Positions 1 to 12,832 of a stretch of DNA of 64,000 nt are shown here, one piece after another. Origin of the DNA: Aldrovandia affinis. Lineage: Eukaryota > Chordata > Actinopteri > Notacanthiformes > Halosauridae. The position numbers and the translations under genes are program-made. The stretch is taken from contig JAINUG010000305.1 in the NCBI GenBank assembly GCA_029706075.1, positions 248,001-312,000 on the forward strand, written 5' to 3'. Numbering within the stretch: the first letter of the stretch is position 1; every line of letters begins with the position of its first letter. The notes under the pieces are model-generated. The model had not been told where the DNA came from, searched no databases, and was given only the letters and a program-made list of their open reading frames with translations.

Positions 1-644
1 GGTTTGCTGGAAATTGACTGCTAATGGGGTCTTGTAAAAGACATTGGATGGAGGATGTCTTATGTCTTTAGCACATTCAAGTGTCTATTTTTAATTCATA
101 GACACATATACAACAGTGAGAGCAAACATTACTAACGTTCCCTTCACACATGGCATTAACGATGACAAATAACAGTTAGGCTTACACAGCGACTGTTAAC
201 GCTGTTTATCCGAAATTGACGGCTGAAATTACGTAACATTATAGACACTGGAAGTAATAGCTGATATGCCTGTAAATATTGTTTTAATTGAGTTTATGTG
301 AGAGGTGCAGCTGTGTATAGTTTGTGAGTAGTGTTTTCGGGAAGGGGCCCAAGCGTTGTGGGAGGTTTGTCTCCATGTCTTTATTACACAGCAACGGCCG
401 GCCTGTTCTGAGGTTGCGAAGGTTGTTGTCCTACATACAACAGTAGTAAATGCCTCTTGTAACGATCTTCTTGATATTTGCTTGTATATTCTCCAATAAT
501 TGACAAAAACGATTCACAAAGTCCAGCTTTTAGAAGTGAAACTGAACACAGAAGTAGATATAGACAAACAAGAGAATCTATAAACCTTTGCACTGTGAGG
601 CTAATTAGATTTAATTATTTTATATTTTATATATACAGTATATA

Positions 645-780
645 CAGTACCCTCCAAAATTATTCACACCCTTGATAAAGATGAGCAAAGAAGGCTTTAT
701 AAAATAAACATACAGATAATGAGCTATTTTGTATGCTCAAAAATGGGACAATTATTGCTCAGAGAATAATTTAATTTTGG
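645..780 (+). mobile_element. Tc1/mariner terminal fragment
   Basis: Directly after a TA, the sequence CAGTACCCTCCAAAATTATT followed by CACACCCTTGATAAAGATGA is the terminal repeat of a common fish Tc1-like element. It continues about 130 bp and fades. No transposase and no second terminal repeat are found nearby. Confidence 0.55.
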
Positions 781-1427
781 GGTTTGACTGCATATGTATG
801 TATATAAGATTAGTTAACAAACTGTTTTTTTTTAATCAAATATTTATTTTACGTGTGATAAACAAATACAAAGACAGACATTATCAGAGACAGACATAGA
901 CACTCAGACAAATATCCCTCCCCCACCAACAAACTGCGTTAGCGTGAAGTTTACCTTTGCCCCCGCCCTGTCCCATATCAGCCCCTCCCGCCCTGTCCCA
1001 TATTCAAACATTCCCATGCAGAGTCGTGGCTGATCTGAGCAGAGCAGATAACCCGTGTGTGCCTTCCCTGGACCCCAGCGAGTGCCCCGCCCAGCGAGTG
1101 CGCAGATAACGCCGTAACCAAAACAACGGGCGGATCTGTCTGTCAACTCTCACAGAGCGCCGATAAGCCGAACCATTACGGTCTCAACTGTCTGCCTGGA
1201 TCTATTGGGCTGGTCTGAACCTCTCCAGTCCTCCCCACAACACACAGACCACACGGCAATAAATGGGCAGTGATTCATTTAAAATATGATACACAATAAA
1301 ACATAAAAAATGTTAAAAACATGGAAATGTGATTTTGGTGATTTAAATGCTTTTTGGAGTTAATGTGATTTTGGTACATTTTATCAATAAAAGTAAAATA
1401 AATATGATGGAAATGTGATTTTGGTGA

Positions 1428-1457
1428 TTTTGTTTTCTTTATTTTGGCAGTTACCTG
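1428..1457 (+). mobile_element. Possible end fragment of another Tc1-like element
   Basis: TTTCTTTATTTTGGCAGTTA and CCTG resemble the right terminal repeat of a Tc1-like family. Only about 30 bp match. It is followed by a TG/TA-rich microsatellite. Confidence 0.35.
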
Positions 1458-3578
1458 TGTGTGTATATACTGTATATATATATATGTATTTGTATCACTG
1501 TATATATGTATATAATATGCTATAGGAGCTTCTCAAAGGTGTCATCTAGTCCCTAGTTCCCAGTGTGCAGAGACAGCAGCGGCAGAATTCCATCACCCTG
1601 GCAGAAACACCTTCCGGATGAAAGACCCTAGGAGGGAACGGCATGAGATATGTATGTATGTATGCACTCTAAAAGCCATCGAGGTGATCTAACTCAAATA
1701 CCCCCATTCCCCCAGAGTGACAACAAAGGGCTCCCGCCAGATCATCTGTATGCCGCGCAGAGAGAGTGCTCAGCCACGGGCAGCTCCTTCACTTAACATT
1801 GTTCCAGAGGAGCGTCTGCCTTCTGTCTCCAATGGGAGATAAAATGGCGGGACGCAGACAAAGCTCGGGAGAGGACATGGGGAAATTAGCCTCGGACTGA
1901 GATAGACGCATTTTCGCCATCGCTCCCTGGACAGGCTTCACCGTGGAGTACGGGACCCCCAGCCGGCACGGACATGGCGGTAATTAGCGGCGGACCTGGG
2001 GGGCTGAACTGTATGCCACTGCTGAGCAGGGCTCTCTTGGCCCTCACTCTCACCCCAGTAGACTCGACTCTATCTCTGGAGCTTCTGGAAAGGGAAGTTA
2101 GGTTACAGTTTGGCTTCCTACAATCTGATTGGTTCCGGGAAATTTTAACAAGCGTTATATTATAGGTTGGTCAGTGGTTGAGTTAGCTTGAATCGCCACC
2201 TCCAATAGAAGCCCCACCCCCACCAAGATCATCCTCAGCCCATTGGTTTATTTGTTGATTTGAAAAACATATCCCCAGATGTTTGGCGGACTTATCTCAC
2301 ATCAGTGTCAACCTGGTCAGGCTTAGTGCTGTAAGGTTATGAGCCTGGCAGGAGAGGCTACCGTCCGTGTGACGGAGGCCATTGGACAGGACAGTGGAAG
2401 GAATCGGGGACCATGAACACTTTAGTAGATCAGACTGAAATTTACATGATGCATACTGTAGCTTTCAGAAATACTGCCTCTACTACTATACATCGCAGGT
2501 AGAGTACGAACTCGAAAATGTAGGTGTTCCAAATGCTTATGTCATAACAGTGAGGCAGAGCTGCATATTATGGACAAATTCATGATGGGACTTTCAAGGT
2601 TTTCACAGCTGAAGAGAATCTATTTGGAAGGCTCTTTGTTGAGTAATTGCAACTGACAGATGTGAATTTGTTTAGCTGAAATCATCTGGTAAATCTGTAT
2701 TAGGAAAAAAAGGCTTTATATTTGTTTATTTGTGTGGGGAAAGGAGTAGAGCCAATGTGGTATGTGGATGTGAAAATGTGGAAAGCATCTTCTCAAAGTA
2801 ATCGCTTTACAGTTCTTTCCAATAGCTGTAATAATCAGCCTTGGATTATGCGAAGGCTCGGATTTAGTTTGACATCACACTAAAGCATAGCTATGGCTCT
2901 TGTCATTCACAATGCTGCCTGGTCCCATGCAACCTAAACCCCCACAACCTGAAAGGGTCTCAATGTCGAGTGCTTGTCATAAATATAAACCTTATAACTG
3001 CACAGCCACAGGGCCAATTAAGCTCTCGCCTCGGCTGAAGGAATGCCACCTCTGATGTGCGCGATGGTGACAGGACGGGCCCTGTGGTGACAATCGCAAG
3101 CGACGGCTGAAGTGTGAACCTCTCTAATTTGTGTACATTTTCCCCAAAGTATGAAATCTGCAGACTAAACACAAGGTTGTATAAACATGGCAAGGCTAAC
3201 TCTGCTTGCGTGGGTAACCAGGACCTTAGGGTGGTCAGAACCTGGGTGGCAGGATCACTTAAACCCGCAAAGGGGTTGAGTGGAAAGCAAACTGGGTCGG
3301 TCCGCGGTGCCATGGTGTCACGCTGGGATCAGTGAATGATGGAATGAGATCGGAAAAGTCAGCCTTGAGGAAAACAATTCTCTCACTGGAAAAATATAAC
3401 TTACAGTATGTTACCTCATTCCTGTTTGTCCTGCTCAATGCTGGTAGATAACATTTTCCTAGTGTGTGGTAAAAGGACTAAATACATTTTAAAATCAGCT
3501 TTGGTGTAATTCATTGGAAAAAAAGCTTAAAGAGACAAGCTATCACAAAAACCTATAGAGATTGATATCCATCAGCTG

Positions 3579-3597
3579 TTTTTTTTTTTTTTTTTTT
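3579..3597. repeat. T19 homopolymer
   Basis: An uninterrupted run of 19 T. No SINE body is recognised next to it. Confidence 0.9.
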
Positions 3598-4899
3598 CAA
3601 ACATTCAAACATTTCAGTAAGTTCAGCACCCTGGATAGATACCTCATGTTTTCCAATAATGTTTTTTTCCCAGAAGTGAATTAGCGTCTACGGTGCATGT
3701 ATGATGTAATCGAAGGCGCCTTCCTGGCCGTCGGTGCATGGGAACCAAGCTCATAGGGCCCCCAGCCGATACAGACTTTGTCGAGGCACAGTGAAAGTGG
3801 ATATTACCGATAGGGTTTGTATCACCAATCCCTTCACCACCATTCAACCATATCTAACTTCTCAATATTCTGATGCTGCTATCTTTTCAATGTCCAGCCA
3901 AGGAGATGCGATCAGCCTGTAATGTTAATGCTGAGAACATGTCAGGGTCAACCTCGAAACCGTAATAAATGGGATTGTGAGATGGCTATGTGTTTTGTTT
4001 CAATCTCCCTCTCGGTGTGGCTTCGGGAGCCGTCTCCTGCCATCGCAAGAGCCAAGATATGAGGCCGGAGACAGTTCAAACCCGATATGTTGTGAAAATC
4101 TTAAGAAATCACGGGGAGTCATGGGAAGTTGGAGTCTTGTGGCATGACGTACTCGTTACAATGAACAGATACAAGCGTTATTTTGAACAGAGGGCCAAGG
4201 GTTGTTTTTCAGCTATGCTCGAATGTTCATCTTCAGATTTTCACAAGTCATATTTTCATTTATACATACAGTATATATACATATATATAAACTGTCTTTC
4301 TACACCAGTGCAAAATATTGACTGAACATTAAGCTGATAGACTTGTTCAATTGATTGATCAATTGATTGATGGATCACAATTCATTGCCCAGTGGATTTA
4401 TTGATTGACTGATCTACAGGTAAACCCTGATAGGATGTCTGCCGTGTGTGTGAACAAAAACAGTGATTTAATTTCATAAAGCTAGAAAAATGCTTTTTAC
4501 TGTTAACAGTAAATTAACAGGCTCGTTGAAAAGTGTGGTGGCTGTCATGTAGCGGGACACTGCCAGTGTATCATTGAGGCACTTAACCTGAATTTCTCCA
4601 GTAGATATCCAGCTGCATACAGTAAGAGGATAACATGTGGAAAAGCCTGTAACCTGTGCAAAATGATGACAGTGGCAGCGAAAGTGGCAATGTGGACAAG
4701 GACATTAGCGATAGCAACAATAGGGATTACAAAGATGAAGATGAAGGTGATCTTACTTACTCGTTAATTAATTTGACCTGCTATTATATGTATCGATCGA
4801 TTGATTTTATCACTTAGGAAGCTCAAGCTGGTGTAACCTCGGAGGCCGGGGTGTCGAGTGTCACACGGGTGAAAGAGTCAGAGAGAGGGGGAGAGAGAA

Positions 4900-5300
4900 A
4901 GCGATCGCGCTGTACTAATCGCACGGCACGTTCTCCGTCTTGTGCCCCGCGAGCCAGAGAGCTGCAGTCTCGTTTGATTTATTGCCCACTCATTGTCGGG
5001 TTATTATTGGATGTGAAATTAAATTAAAGCCAGACCGCTTGCTCCTGAGTAATTATCACAGTATTTCCCGCGCGGCAGCCAAGCGGCCTTGACACTGATT
5101 CTTGAGTAATGATGCCGCTACGTGAGAGGAGAGTGTAAATAGTGGAGCCACAGCGAGACCGAGGGCCACATTACAATAAAGAGTGATGAGAATGATGTCG
5201 ATAATGAAATACGCGAGAGCATTATGTCTACATTTGGGCAACCCTTTCACAATAAAAAAAAATCACAATTTGCATCAACGCGGTAATGCATGTGATATGT
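4900..5300. promoter_or_regulatory. Candidate conserved non-coding element
   Basis: Unique, non-repetitive sequence is dense in homeodomain-like cores (GAGTAATTATCACAG near 5046, TTGAGTAATGATG near 5102, GATAATGAAAT near 5199). It shows CpG retention and no long sensible frame. The make-up is like developmental enhancers, but without alignment this is only a suggestion. Confidence 0.25.
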
Positions 5301-8300
5301 TCAGGCACCCTGGTTCTATCTTGTTTTCCCTAATTCCTGTTTGGCTCGTGATTCATAAATCTTTTATAATGGCTGATGTCATGCTGGCAGGCTGCGTGTT
5401 TTGATAAAGTTGTATGACAAAAAAATACTATGCAGCTGCCAGAATGCATTGTTCGTTCACAGTTAAAATATATGAGCCAAAAAAGTATCAAAACAGAATC
5501 TTTTTTCAATTATTTGTTTTTCTGGAACCCTCTCTTCCACTTTATCAGTATTTTAAGTGCTTTTGCATGGACCAAATAATGAAAATGTAGGTTCACCTTC
5601 AACTGTCACTCAAGAAATTGAATATATTAAATATTTTCCCCAAAATTCACATAACTTGATATCATGTGATTAACATACAGTAGTAATAATAATAATCATC
5701 ATCATCATCATAATGCATTGATTGATTCATTAATTAACTTAATGTTCTCTGTAAAAAATAGATTCATTATAAAAATAATTATTATTACAAGATGAATACC
5801 AGGTAGTGTGCCTGGTTGGATATGCCACTTGCACACCAAATATATTAGAAAACAAATGTATCAAAGTTTGATACATGCCACCAATACCTTCAATTAGATT
5901 CTCACAGTGAATTCCTCTGGGTGCTCCTTAAGACATGCTGCAAAATGCCTGCCTGAGAAATGTAATAGCAGTAATGCAATCTGGCATGTTGATTTGTTTA
6001 CTCCTTTTGGAGGCTCTAAGGTTACTGGCACATATGCCAGCGCAATCAGTGCCTCTGCCTTGTTTGTGTGCAATGCCGAGATTTAGACCGAATGTGACTC
6101 TGTCGACTCTCTTGGCTTCAGCCTGTGGCCACACAGGCCGACATAATCCCAAACATTCAATCGTAAAAGATCCCTACTAATACAAATGCTCTGAATCAAA
6201 TCAACCAATATCGGTCAACTGATTTCAGCGCACATTAAAATAAACAATCCTGGGGAAACGCCAGACCAGCAGACCAGCCAGTGTTGTTCACATCATTGTG
6301 AAATTTGTCGGTTACTCTTGGTGGTTCAATAATTTAATATATGATATTATATTAATCTTATTTTTCGGCCGCAGTATAAAGGATCCAAATGAAACGCAGG
6401 GCTGAATTGGAGCCAGGTCAAGGGGAGATGTTTATTTCACTTCCCCACGACAAGCACACCATTGCAAGGGTATAACTGGAGCTGCATACAAGCCCGATTC
6501 TTGCAATGGGCTCTGTGTGTTGCATGCGTAGCGATATTACTGCCTGCCTTGGAGGCGGCCCTGCTCATGTTTTGCCTCGCCCCACACCTTAGAGATAAAG
6601 GCACAGAGCTCAGAGGAGATAACGCACATCGCGGGATTCCCCCGCCTTTTGAAGCTGGTTAGTGCTCCTCCGTAGCTAACGCAGTCAGATCCAAACAAAA
6701 CTAATCCCGCTTATGTATCGTTTACCAATTAGTGTAAACATGGGCCGACTGCCCTCTGGCCAGTCAGCGTGAGGCGGAATTGGGTGGAGCCTATGGTTCC
6801 ATGTTTCCTTCAGTAGTACCTTTGAACTGACGTTACCACACAGACACGCAACGGAGGGACAGTCCTGTACAGACAGGTGGTACAAAGTCAGCAAGTGTGC
6901 CAGCTTTGCTCTTAGTTTAAGTCTCTAACAATGGAGTGTATAGAGTGCTGCACACAATTAAAGACACATCATTCATCTTAGCGACATATCTTTTCAGTGT
7001 CAGTGTGTTTTAGAATTGTAACACTCTAAATCAATGCATAGTCTTCATCTAATACCGCTCTCCTGTATCATCTGTTGATGAAGTGCTGTAGCACTGTTTT
7101 AAGGATCTGTTTCTATACATTTCCTTTCACCCATAGGGAATTCCTGTTTGATCGTCCATATTCTAAGCTTTCATCTGCTTGTCTCCTTTCATAAATCCAT
7201 ACTATTTGAAAGCCTCCACAGTGCCACAGCACATGTAAATGTTATCTTTTATTAGATTCCCTCTTTTCTCTTACTTTTATAGAGATAAATGAGCGTGTGT
7301 CAGACTGGCTTGCGTGAAAGTGTGGGTCGGCCACCCTCTGCCTCCCATTACATACCAGGCCTAGGCATTATTCCAGCTCTGTACGGTTCTGTGGATAATA
7401 TGCCTGAACAGAGGCCCCCAGAGACAGGGTGAAATACTGGACCATTTTACAGCACAGAGTTGCTGCAAAGCGGTCCCTGGATTTAACTTCAGCTGCACGT
7501 TGGGAACTGAGAGGTGAGAGAACCTTTTTTTGGGCCCTCGGTAGGTTGATGAGCTGTTACATATGGCAGATGTGAGTCCTTTTTCTGCGGTGGTTCCTCC
7601 ATTAGTGTCTTTGGAAAAGGGGTTTGTTTGGGTTGCTCCCAGCGGGTCGCTCATGGGTGAGCTCACAACATTTCAACAGTGAGACTGGGGTACCTTGCAC
7701 TCTCTGTTTGCCTGTGAACCATATGTCAGGTTACCGACAAAACACTGCTTTGTTTCCCCCAAGACCTCACCCTGACCTGGAAGTTTTTCAAGACGAAGAG
7801 AGGATCTGCTGAGTCCATGTTTGCGTTGAGGGATTAAGGTTTGACCACATGCCTTTCTCTCTTCTCTCTTCCCTCACACACAGGCATTAGTATTTCCCAA
7901 TCGCAAAGTATGCATTCACAGCCTTCAGGCTTTACAGATGTCAATGTCCTAAGCCAGTCTCTACTTACGTTGTTTGTGAGGCTGCATTCATGAGGATCCT
8001 TACAGACATATGTTTTCGCTTCTTTAGTAAAGCCCAGAACATAAATTGATCCCTAGGGGGTTGTTTGGGGTAACTGCAATACTATTTTGTTTTAACAAAA
8101 TGGTATAAAATTACCCCTGTAAAACAATATATTTTAAAACCCAGGAAAGCAATCCTTCCCATAACCCAGTGTGGTCTACAGCTAGCCAGAACAATGCTAA
8201 TTCCCCAGTGAAGATGGGTTTGCTGGGAGTCTCTGCTACTCATCAATTAATTGATTGGCTGTTTATTTTCTCTGACGTGTATGCCACAGATAATCTCGCA

Positions 8301-9618
8301 TCATTATCCTGTCTGCCGACCTTTCTGTAAAACATAGTCCCTCGCTATCAAGTTCTCCTCATCAAGAACCGATGGCATGTCTAAGTGAATGAGTCCCAAG
8401 TTTGACATATGAATTTCCTGGACTGTACTTGGTGTAGTACGTGCCCACTATTTGATTTGATTTGGGGCTGCTGTCATCTCCCCACGTCTAGAATAGACTG
8501 GAATAGTCGGGCTTAGGAGCAGCTAAAAAGACAGGTGTGGTGTAGCCTTCACTCGCCTTCATTAGCATTATTTAGAGTTGACCTTTTCCTATGAGCGACG
8601 GCTCAGACACAGCTATTTCCTTCAGCGCTAAAACTGTTGTATTGAGGACGTCCCAGGCACGTTCGGGAGAAAAGACAGAATGCGCGTGCATATCCTGCTG
8701 TGCATCACGCGGAAGGATTGCCAAACTGCTGACACGTCGAACACGAACAGGCTCCGGTCGGAGGCGCCAGCGTATCAGCGTGCGCCAAACTTCAGACTGC
8801 TGCCATCGCTGGTTTCATTTGAAGTGTGAAGGTAACTTTCTTTCCAGTCGACATTTCTCATCTCTTCACAATATGTTCAGAAACCCTTCTGAAAGGTTTA
8901 TCGTGTCGGCAGATGGATCTGACCTCTCTCTCAACTCCTACCCTTTTGCTTCAAGCGCTCGCTCGCGCCACAATAAAATGATGGAGTCTGAATCACAGCA
9001 TCCTTTCTGTTCTTAATAAACCAGATCTACGCTGAATGTGCAACCAGTTGACACATTAAACAGATCTCGTTGTGTGGTAGACATTCTTAATTGAGACAGT
9101 CTCATTAAAGTGGTGAAGTTTCTGGGAAGCTGGGTCAACCAGACACATGTGTGTAGCAGTGCTGGTGCAGTCGTAGATAAACTTCACAGGATTCCTTTTT
9201 TAAATTGCATTTGCTGCTTTGTATAATATTTGTAAGGTCGAATGAACAGAAGAATACTATAGGCTCTGAGGTTGATTGCTCTGGCTCTGAGGTCGATTGA
9301 TCTTGCCTGACAAGGTCGTTCCTGCTGAGAAGCTGATAAGATGCTGCAGCAGTTTGTTTACTAGTGTTTACGGTGATTCTGATTATTGGGATTTAATTAT
9401 GTTGTTCACCTCTATAAGGTTAAGTGGATTTGCTCTTAAGGTTAACCTTTGTAGCCGTTAGGGGACGGAGAGGAAATGTTGTTATTTAGCTTCTGCAAGC
9501 TTGTTAAAAATCGAACAGATTTAGCAAATTCGGCACTACATTTAGCTGACGTGAAATTTCATTGTGGTTTTTCACCCTCTCAGGAGCAAATCCAAGAGCA
9601 GGGAAATATTAGATATTA

Positions 9619-9788
9619 GTGGGTGGGCGAATTCCCTCTCGAAGGAAGCAGTTTGCTGCCCTCTGAGAATTAGCTTGCCTTGTAGAGATGAGCGGCGAGT
9701 TTGTGTGGGATGGGCAAATCAAAATAAATAGAGGGTATAATTGGCCACTAAATCTGAAACAAATAAAATTAAAAATTAAAAAATTAAA
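9619..9788 (+). mobile_element. SINE, 3' part only (AATTGGG-tail family 1, copy A)
   Basis: The segment matches the 3' halves of the copies at 22325 and 50165: GTGGGTGGGCGAATTCC, then CTGCCCTCTGAGAATTAGCT, then a GGGTATAATTGGC-type end and an A/T-rich tail. The 5' tRNA-like part is missing. It sits immediately before the LINE. Confidence 0.65.
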
Positions 9789-10880
9789 ATGTGCCCATTA
9801 GCAGTGCAGTGTGAGTGTTGTAAAATGTTTGCCTTTCTGGAGGGAGACTTTAAGAAGGATTTTTTTCTGCAACTGTTGTCAGCTTGTGAAGCATCCCGAG
9901 AGCAACATTCTTGATCTCAAAGCCTAACTTGCTAGACTCGACTCTCCTACGGAATTTGTAGAGTTCCAGGAACTTATTAGTACACCCTTTAGGAAGTTAG
10001 CTTGTACGCTGAAGATGGGTAGGGGGGAGCCTCTAGAACAGGTAGTGAGAGAAAGTTGGACGACGGTAGGGCATAAGCATAGAAAAGGGCACGCACATTC
10101 AGGGGTGGCATCTCCAGAGCTTGTGGTGTCCAGCCAATTCCAGCCTTTGTAGGAAGAGGATCTGCCCCAGCCCTCTGAGAGTGGGAGGACTGATGAGCCC
10201 CAGGGCATCCTGGCAGCCACACCACCCAGGAAAAGGGAGTTCGTCTAGACTCAATTATCAGAGGTGTAGACAGTATAGTCTGTTCGCGGGAAAAGGAGTC
10301 TCCAATGGTGTGTTGCCTGCCTGGTGCCCAGGTTGGAGACCTCCTGGAGCACGTGGACAAGCTCCTGGTCAGAGCAGGGGTGGATCCAGTAGTCATAGTC
10401 CATGTTGGAGCTAATGACATAGGTTAGGGTAGGTTTGTGGTTCTGCAGGACAGGAGCAGGACCTCTATGGTGGTCTTCTTGGGAAATCTGCCAGTACCAC
10501 ATGCTAGTAAAGGGAAGCAGAATTTTATATGAATATTTATCACCTGGTGTAGGAAAGAGGGTTACAGGTTTATGGAACAGGGGTGGCCTGTAAAAGCAGG
10601 ACGGGCTACATCTGAACCGGAGGGGTACAGCTGCATTGGGCCAACGTATGCTTAGGGTAGCAGAGGAATATTTAAACCAAGGAATGGTGGGTCAGGGAGG
10701 GAAATTAGTAGTAGTATTAAGGATAGGGAGGTACAGACGGCTCAGATGGAAGAGTAGGGCAGAGTATAATAATAACTGGGAGGATATAATTAATAAAGAT
10801 ATTTTAGAGCATAATGTGACTAGGGGTGGTTTGGCACAGTCACGTGTGGAGGGGAAGGGCACTATAAGTGTGAGTAATGC
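9789..10880 (+). pseudogene. LINE ORF1 remnant with SGNH-esterase motifs
   Basis: Translation from the ATG at 9789 gives a Cys-containing start (QCECCKMF) that may be a decayed zinc/PHD-like finger. Farther on, 10383-10424 reads DPVVIVHVGANDIG, which is SGNH block III (GxND). Positions 10597-10650 read QDGLHLNRRGTAALGQRM, which carries the block V DxxH. Esterase domains of this kind are known from ORF1 of CR1-like elements. Frames change and stops intervene, so no intact protein is encoded. Confidence 0.65.
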
Positions 10881-10896
10881 TATGAAGTTCCTATGA

Positions 10897-12810
10897 TTGA
10901 ATGCTAGAAGCATAAAAAATGAATTTTTGGAACTGGAGGCCGTCATGTTTAATGGGGGTTATAACATCTTTGGGATTACAGAAACATGGATGGAGGGGAT
11001 GGGGTGGGGGGGTGAACATAACATGGAGGGGTACAAATTGTTCAGGAAGGATGTAAAAAATGTGGTCCTTTATGTGAAAGACAATCTTAATGTGCAGGAA
11101 ATTCCAGGAATGAACTCATTCATTCCTTGTGAAGACATCTGGATTAGACTACTGGGAGATCATGAGAAGGGCCTTAATATAGGAGTATGCTATAGACCTC
11201 CAGCTTCAGACAGCAACAAACAATAAATACTATGCTCTATGGTAACATAAATTAAGCCTGTGCGGAAGGAGAGATATTAATAATGTGCGACTTAAATTGC
11301 CCCTCTATTCATTGGGAAGTAGTGTCAGGGTCAGGGTACAGGGGAAGAGGAGATTTTTGATATAGTCTGTTACTCAGCCTACAAGAGGGAAACCAATAAT
11401 AGATCTGGTTTTGTGCAATAATCCTGACAGAATTTGCAGCTCAGGGGTAGTAGGACCACTAGGGATAAGTGATCATAGTGCAGTTGCTTTTGTTATGTTT
11501 GGCAAGTTAAGACGGCCTCCTCTAACTCTAGAAGCTCTTATTTCAGACAAGCTGACTTTAATAAAATGAGAGAGAATTTAAGCAATATAGAATGGGAAAA
11601 ACTTCTGTGAATGAACAATTGACTAAATTTAAAGGGGACATGAGAGAACGTGTAATTGTGTAAATTCACCCCAAAAGTAAGGTAAAATAGGATGAAAAAA
11701 CTGTCTCCACGGTGGATGACTAAATCTTTACAGGAGATTCTGATGCAAAAGAAGTGACTGTACAAAGTATGTAAAAAGGACAACTCAGAGAGAAATTTTG
11801 TATATTATTGTAATATGCGGGCTAATGCTAAAAAGGAACTAAGGCCAGCTAAATGTCAGTTTGAAATTATAATTCCCGAGATGCAAAAATGCATGCAAGA
11901 TGCATCCTAATACGTTTTTTTCAATATTGCAGCAGGAAAAGGAAAGCTAATTATGAGGTTAAGTGCATTAAGAATAAGGAAGAAACTTGACTTTATAATA
12001 ATAATGATATTGCTAACACACTAAACAGTTACTTTGTTGAGAGCTTACAGAGCTACCAGAGAAAAGGTTATATATATAGTATATATGTCTAAAAGTATAG
12101 CCAATGTACAGAATGTTTTGGAGGACTTTGAGACAAGGGACATATAAGTACTAGAAAAACTACAAAAGCTTATAAGGCAGCAGGCCCCAATGGCATATAT
12201 CCTAGAGTAGAAATGTATATGTAAGACATTGACAGATATTTTGATGCAATCCCTAAATACTGGAGAAATACGAGATGACTGGAAGCAGGGTAGTATAATT
12301 CCAATACATAAGAAGGTGGACTGTACTGACCCAGGGAACTATAGGCCTGTCAGTTTAAGTCATGTAACATACAGGAATGTATTATTACAGACAAGTTGGA
12401 ATCATTCTTGAAAAATAATAGTATTTTAAGGGAGAGCCAACATGGTCATATCTAACAAACCTGGACGTTTTTGAAGAGGCTACAAAAAACTTGACTTGAA
12501 CCAGGCTTATGATATTACACATTTGGACTTTCAAAAAGCATTTGACAAGGTACCACACGAGAGGTTAATTGTTCAAATGAATTCAGTAGGAGTTACAGTA
12601 GTTGTTTCAGAGTGGGTTCATAATTGGCTGCAAGGACGAATACAAAGAGTAACAGTAGGTGGGGCCGTGTCTGACCTAGGTACTGTGGGCAGTGGAGTGT
12701 CTAGGTAATACCTAATACCTAAGAGTGCCTGTAATGATCATCATTACATAAATGATCTTGATAGGGATGCTAGTAGCAAAACAGTTACATTTGCAGATGG
12801 TACAAAAGTT
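10897..12810 (+). pseudogene. LINE ORF2 remnant (endonuclease and 5' half of reverse transcriptase)
   Basis: Positions 10897-11225 encode an endonuclease start: NARSIKNEFLELE, then GITETW (catalytic E), then GVCYRPP. Near 11284 MCDLN replaces the usual GDFN. At 11400-11502 DLVLCNNP...GISDHSAV keeps the SDH active-site motif. RT segments follow: DPGNYRPVSL near 12331, LDFQKAFDKVPHERL (motif A, 12523-12567), and HYINDLD...TFADG (12741-12801). The catalytic FADD is changed to FADG, which would abolish polymerase activity. Multiple stops and frameshifts are present. Confidence 0.72.
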
Positions 12811-12832
12811 TGGAACACCTAGAGATCCTTGG

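Larger units (their letters stand above)
1..9618. other. Intergenic, mostly unique sequence
   Basis: Apart from the two Tc1-like ends, the T-run and the candidate element at 4900-5300, I see no exon. A GC-richer part at 1550-2200 has no consistent frame. The longest frames (8591-9016, 3990-4325, 2960-3313) resemble no known protein. A word AAATGTGATTTTGGTGATTT recurs near 1324 and 1411. Confidence 0.5.
9789..12832 (+). mobile_element. CR1-like non-LTR retrotransposon (LINE), decayed and lacking its 3' end
   Basis: The order of domains is that of CR1-clade LINEs. A Cys-bearing N-terminal ORF1 segment comes first, then an SGNH-esterase-like ORF1, an APE-type endonuclease and a reverse transcriptase. 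Stops and frameshifts break every frame. Similarity stops just after the RT catalytic motif at about 12801, so the rest of RT and the 3'UTR are missing, whereas most LINE copies lose the 5' end. The start directly abuts the A-rich tail of a SINE (9619-9788). The closest clade looks like CR1; an L2/L3 relative is possible. Confidence 0.75.

Noticed and set aside
1974-2165. Short coding exon starting MAVISGGPGG
   Set aside because: The GC-rich start looks gene-like, but the frame soon loses character and no splice sites or family likeness support it.
8591-9016. 141-codon Cys/Arg-rich protein
   Set aside because: Its first part ends at a donor-like AAG|GTAAC, but no family likeness or partner exon is seen.
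9989-10420. Minus-strand protein frames
   Set aside because: They are reverse shadows of the LINE ORF1, whose + strand carries the conserved motifs.
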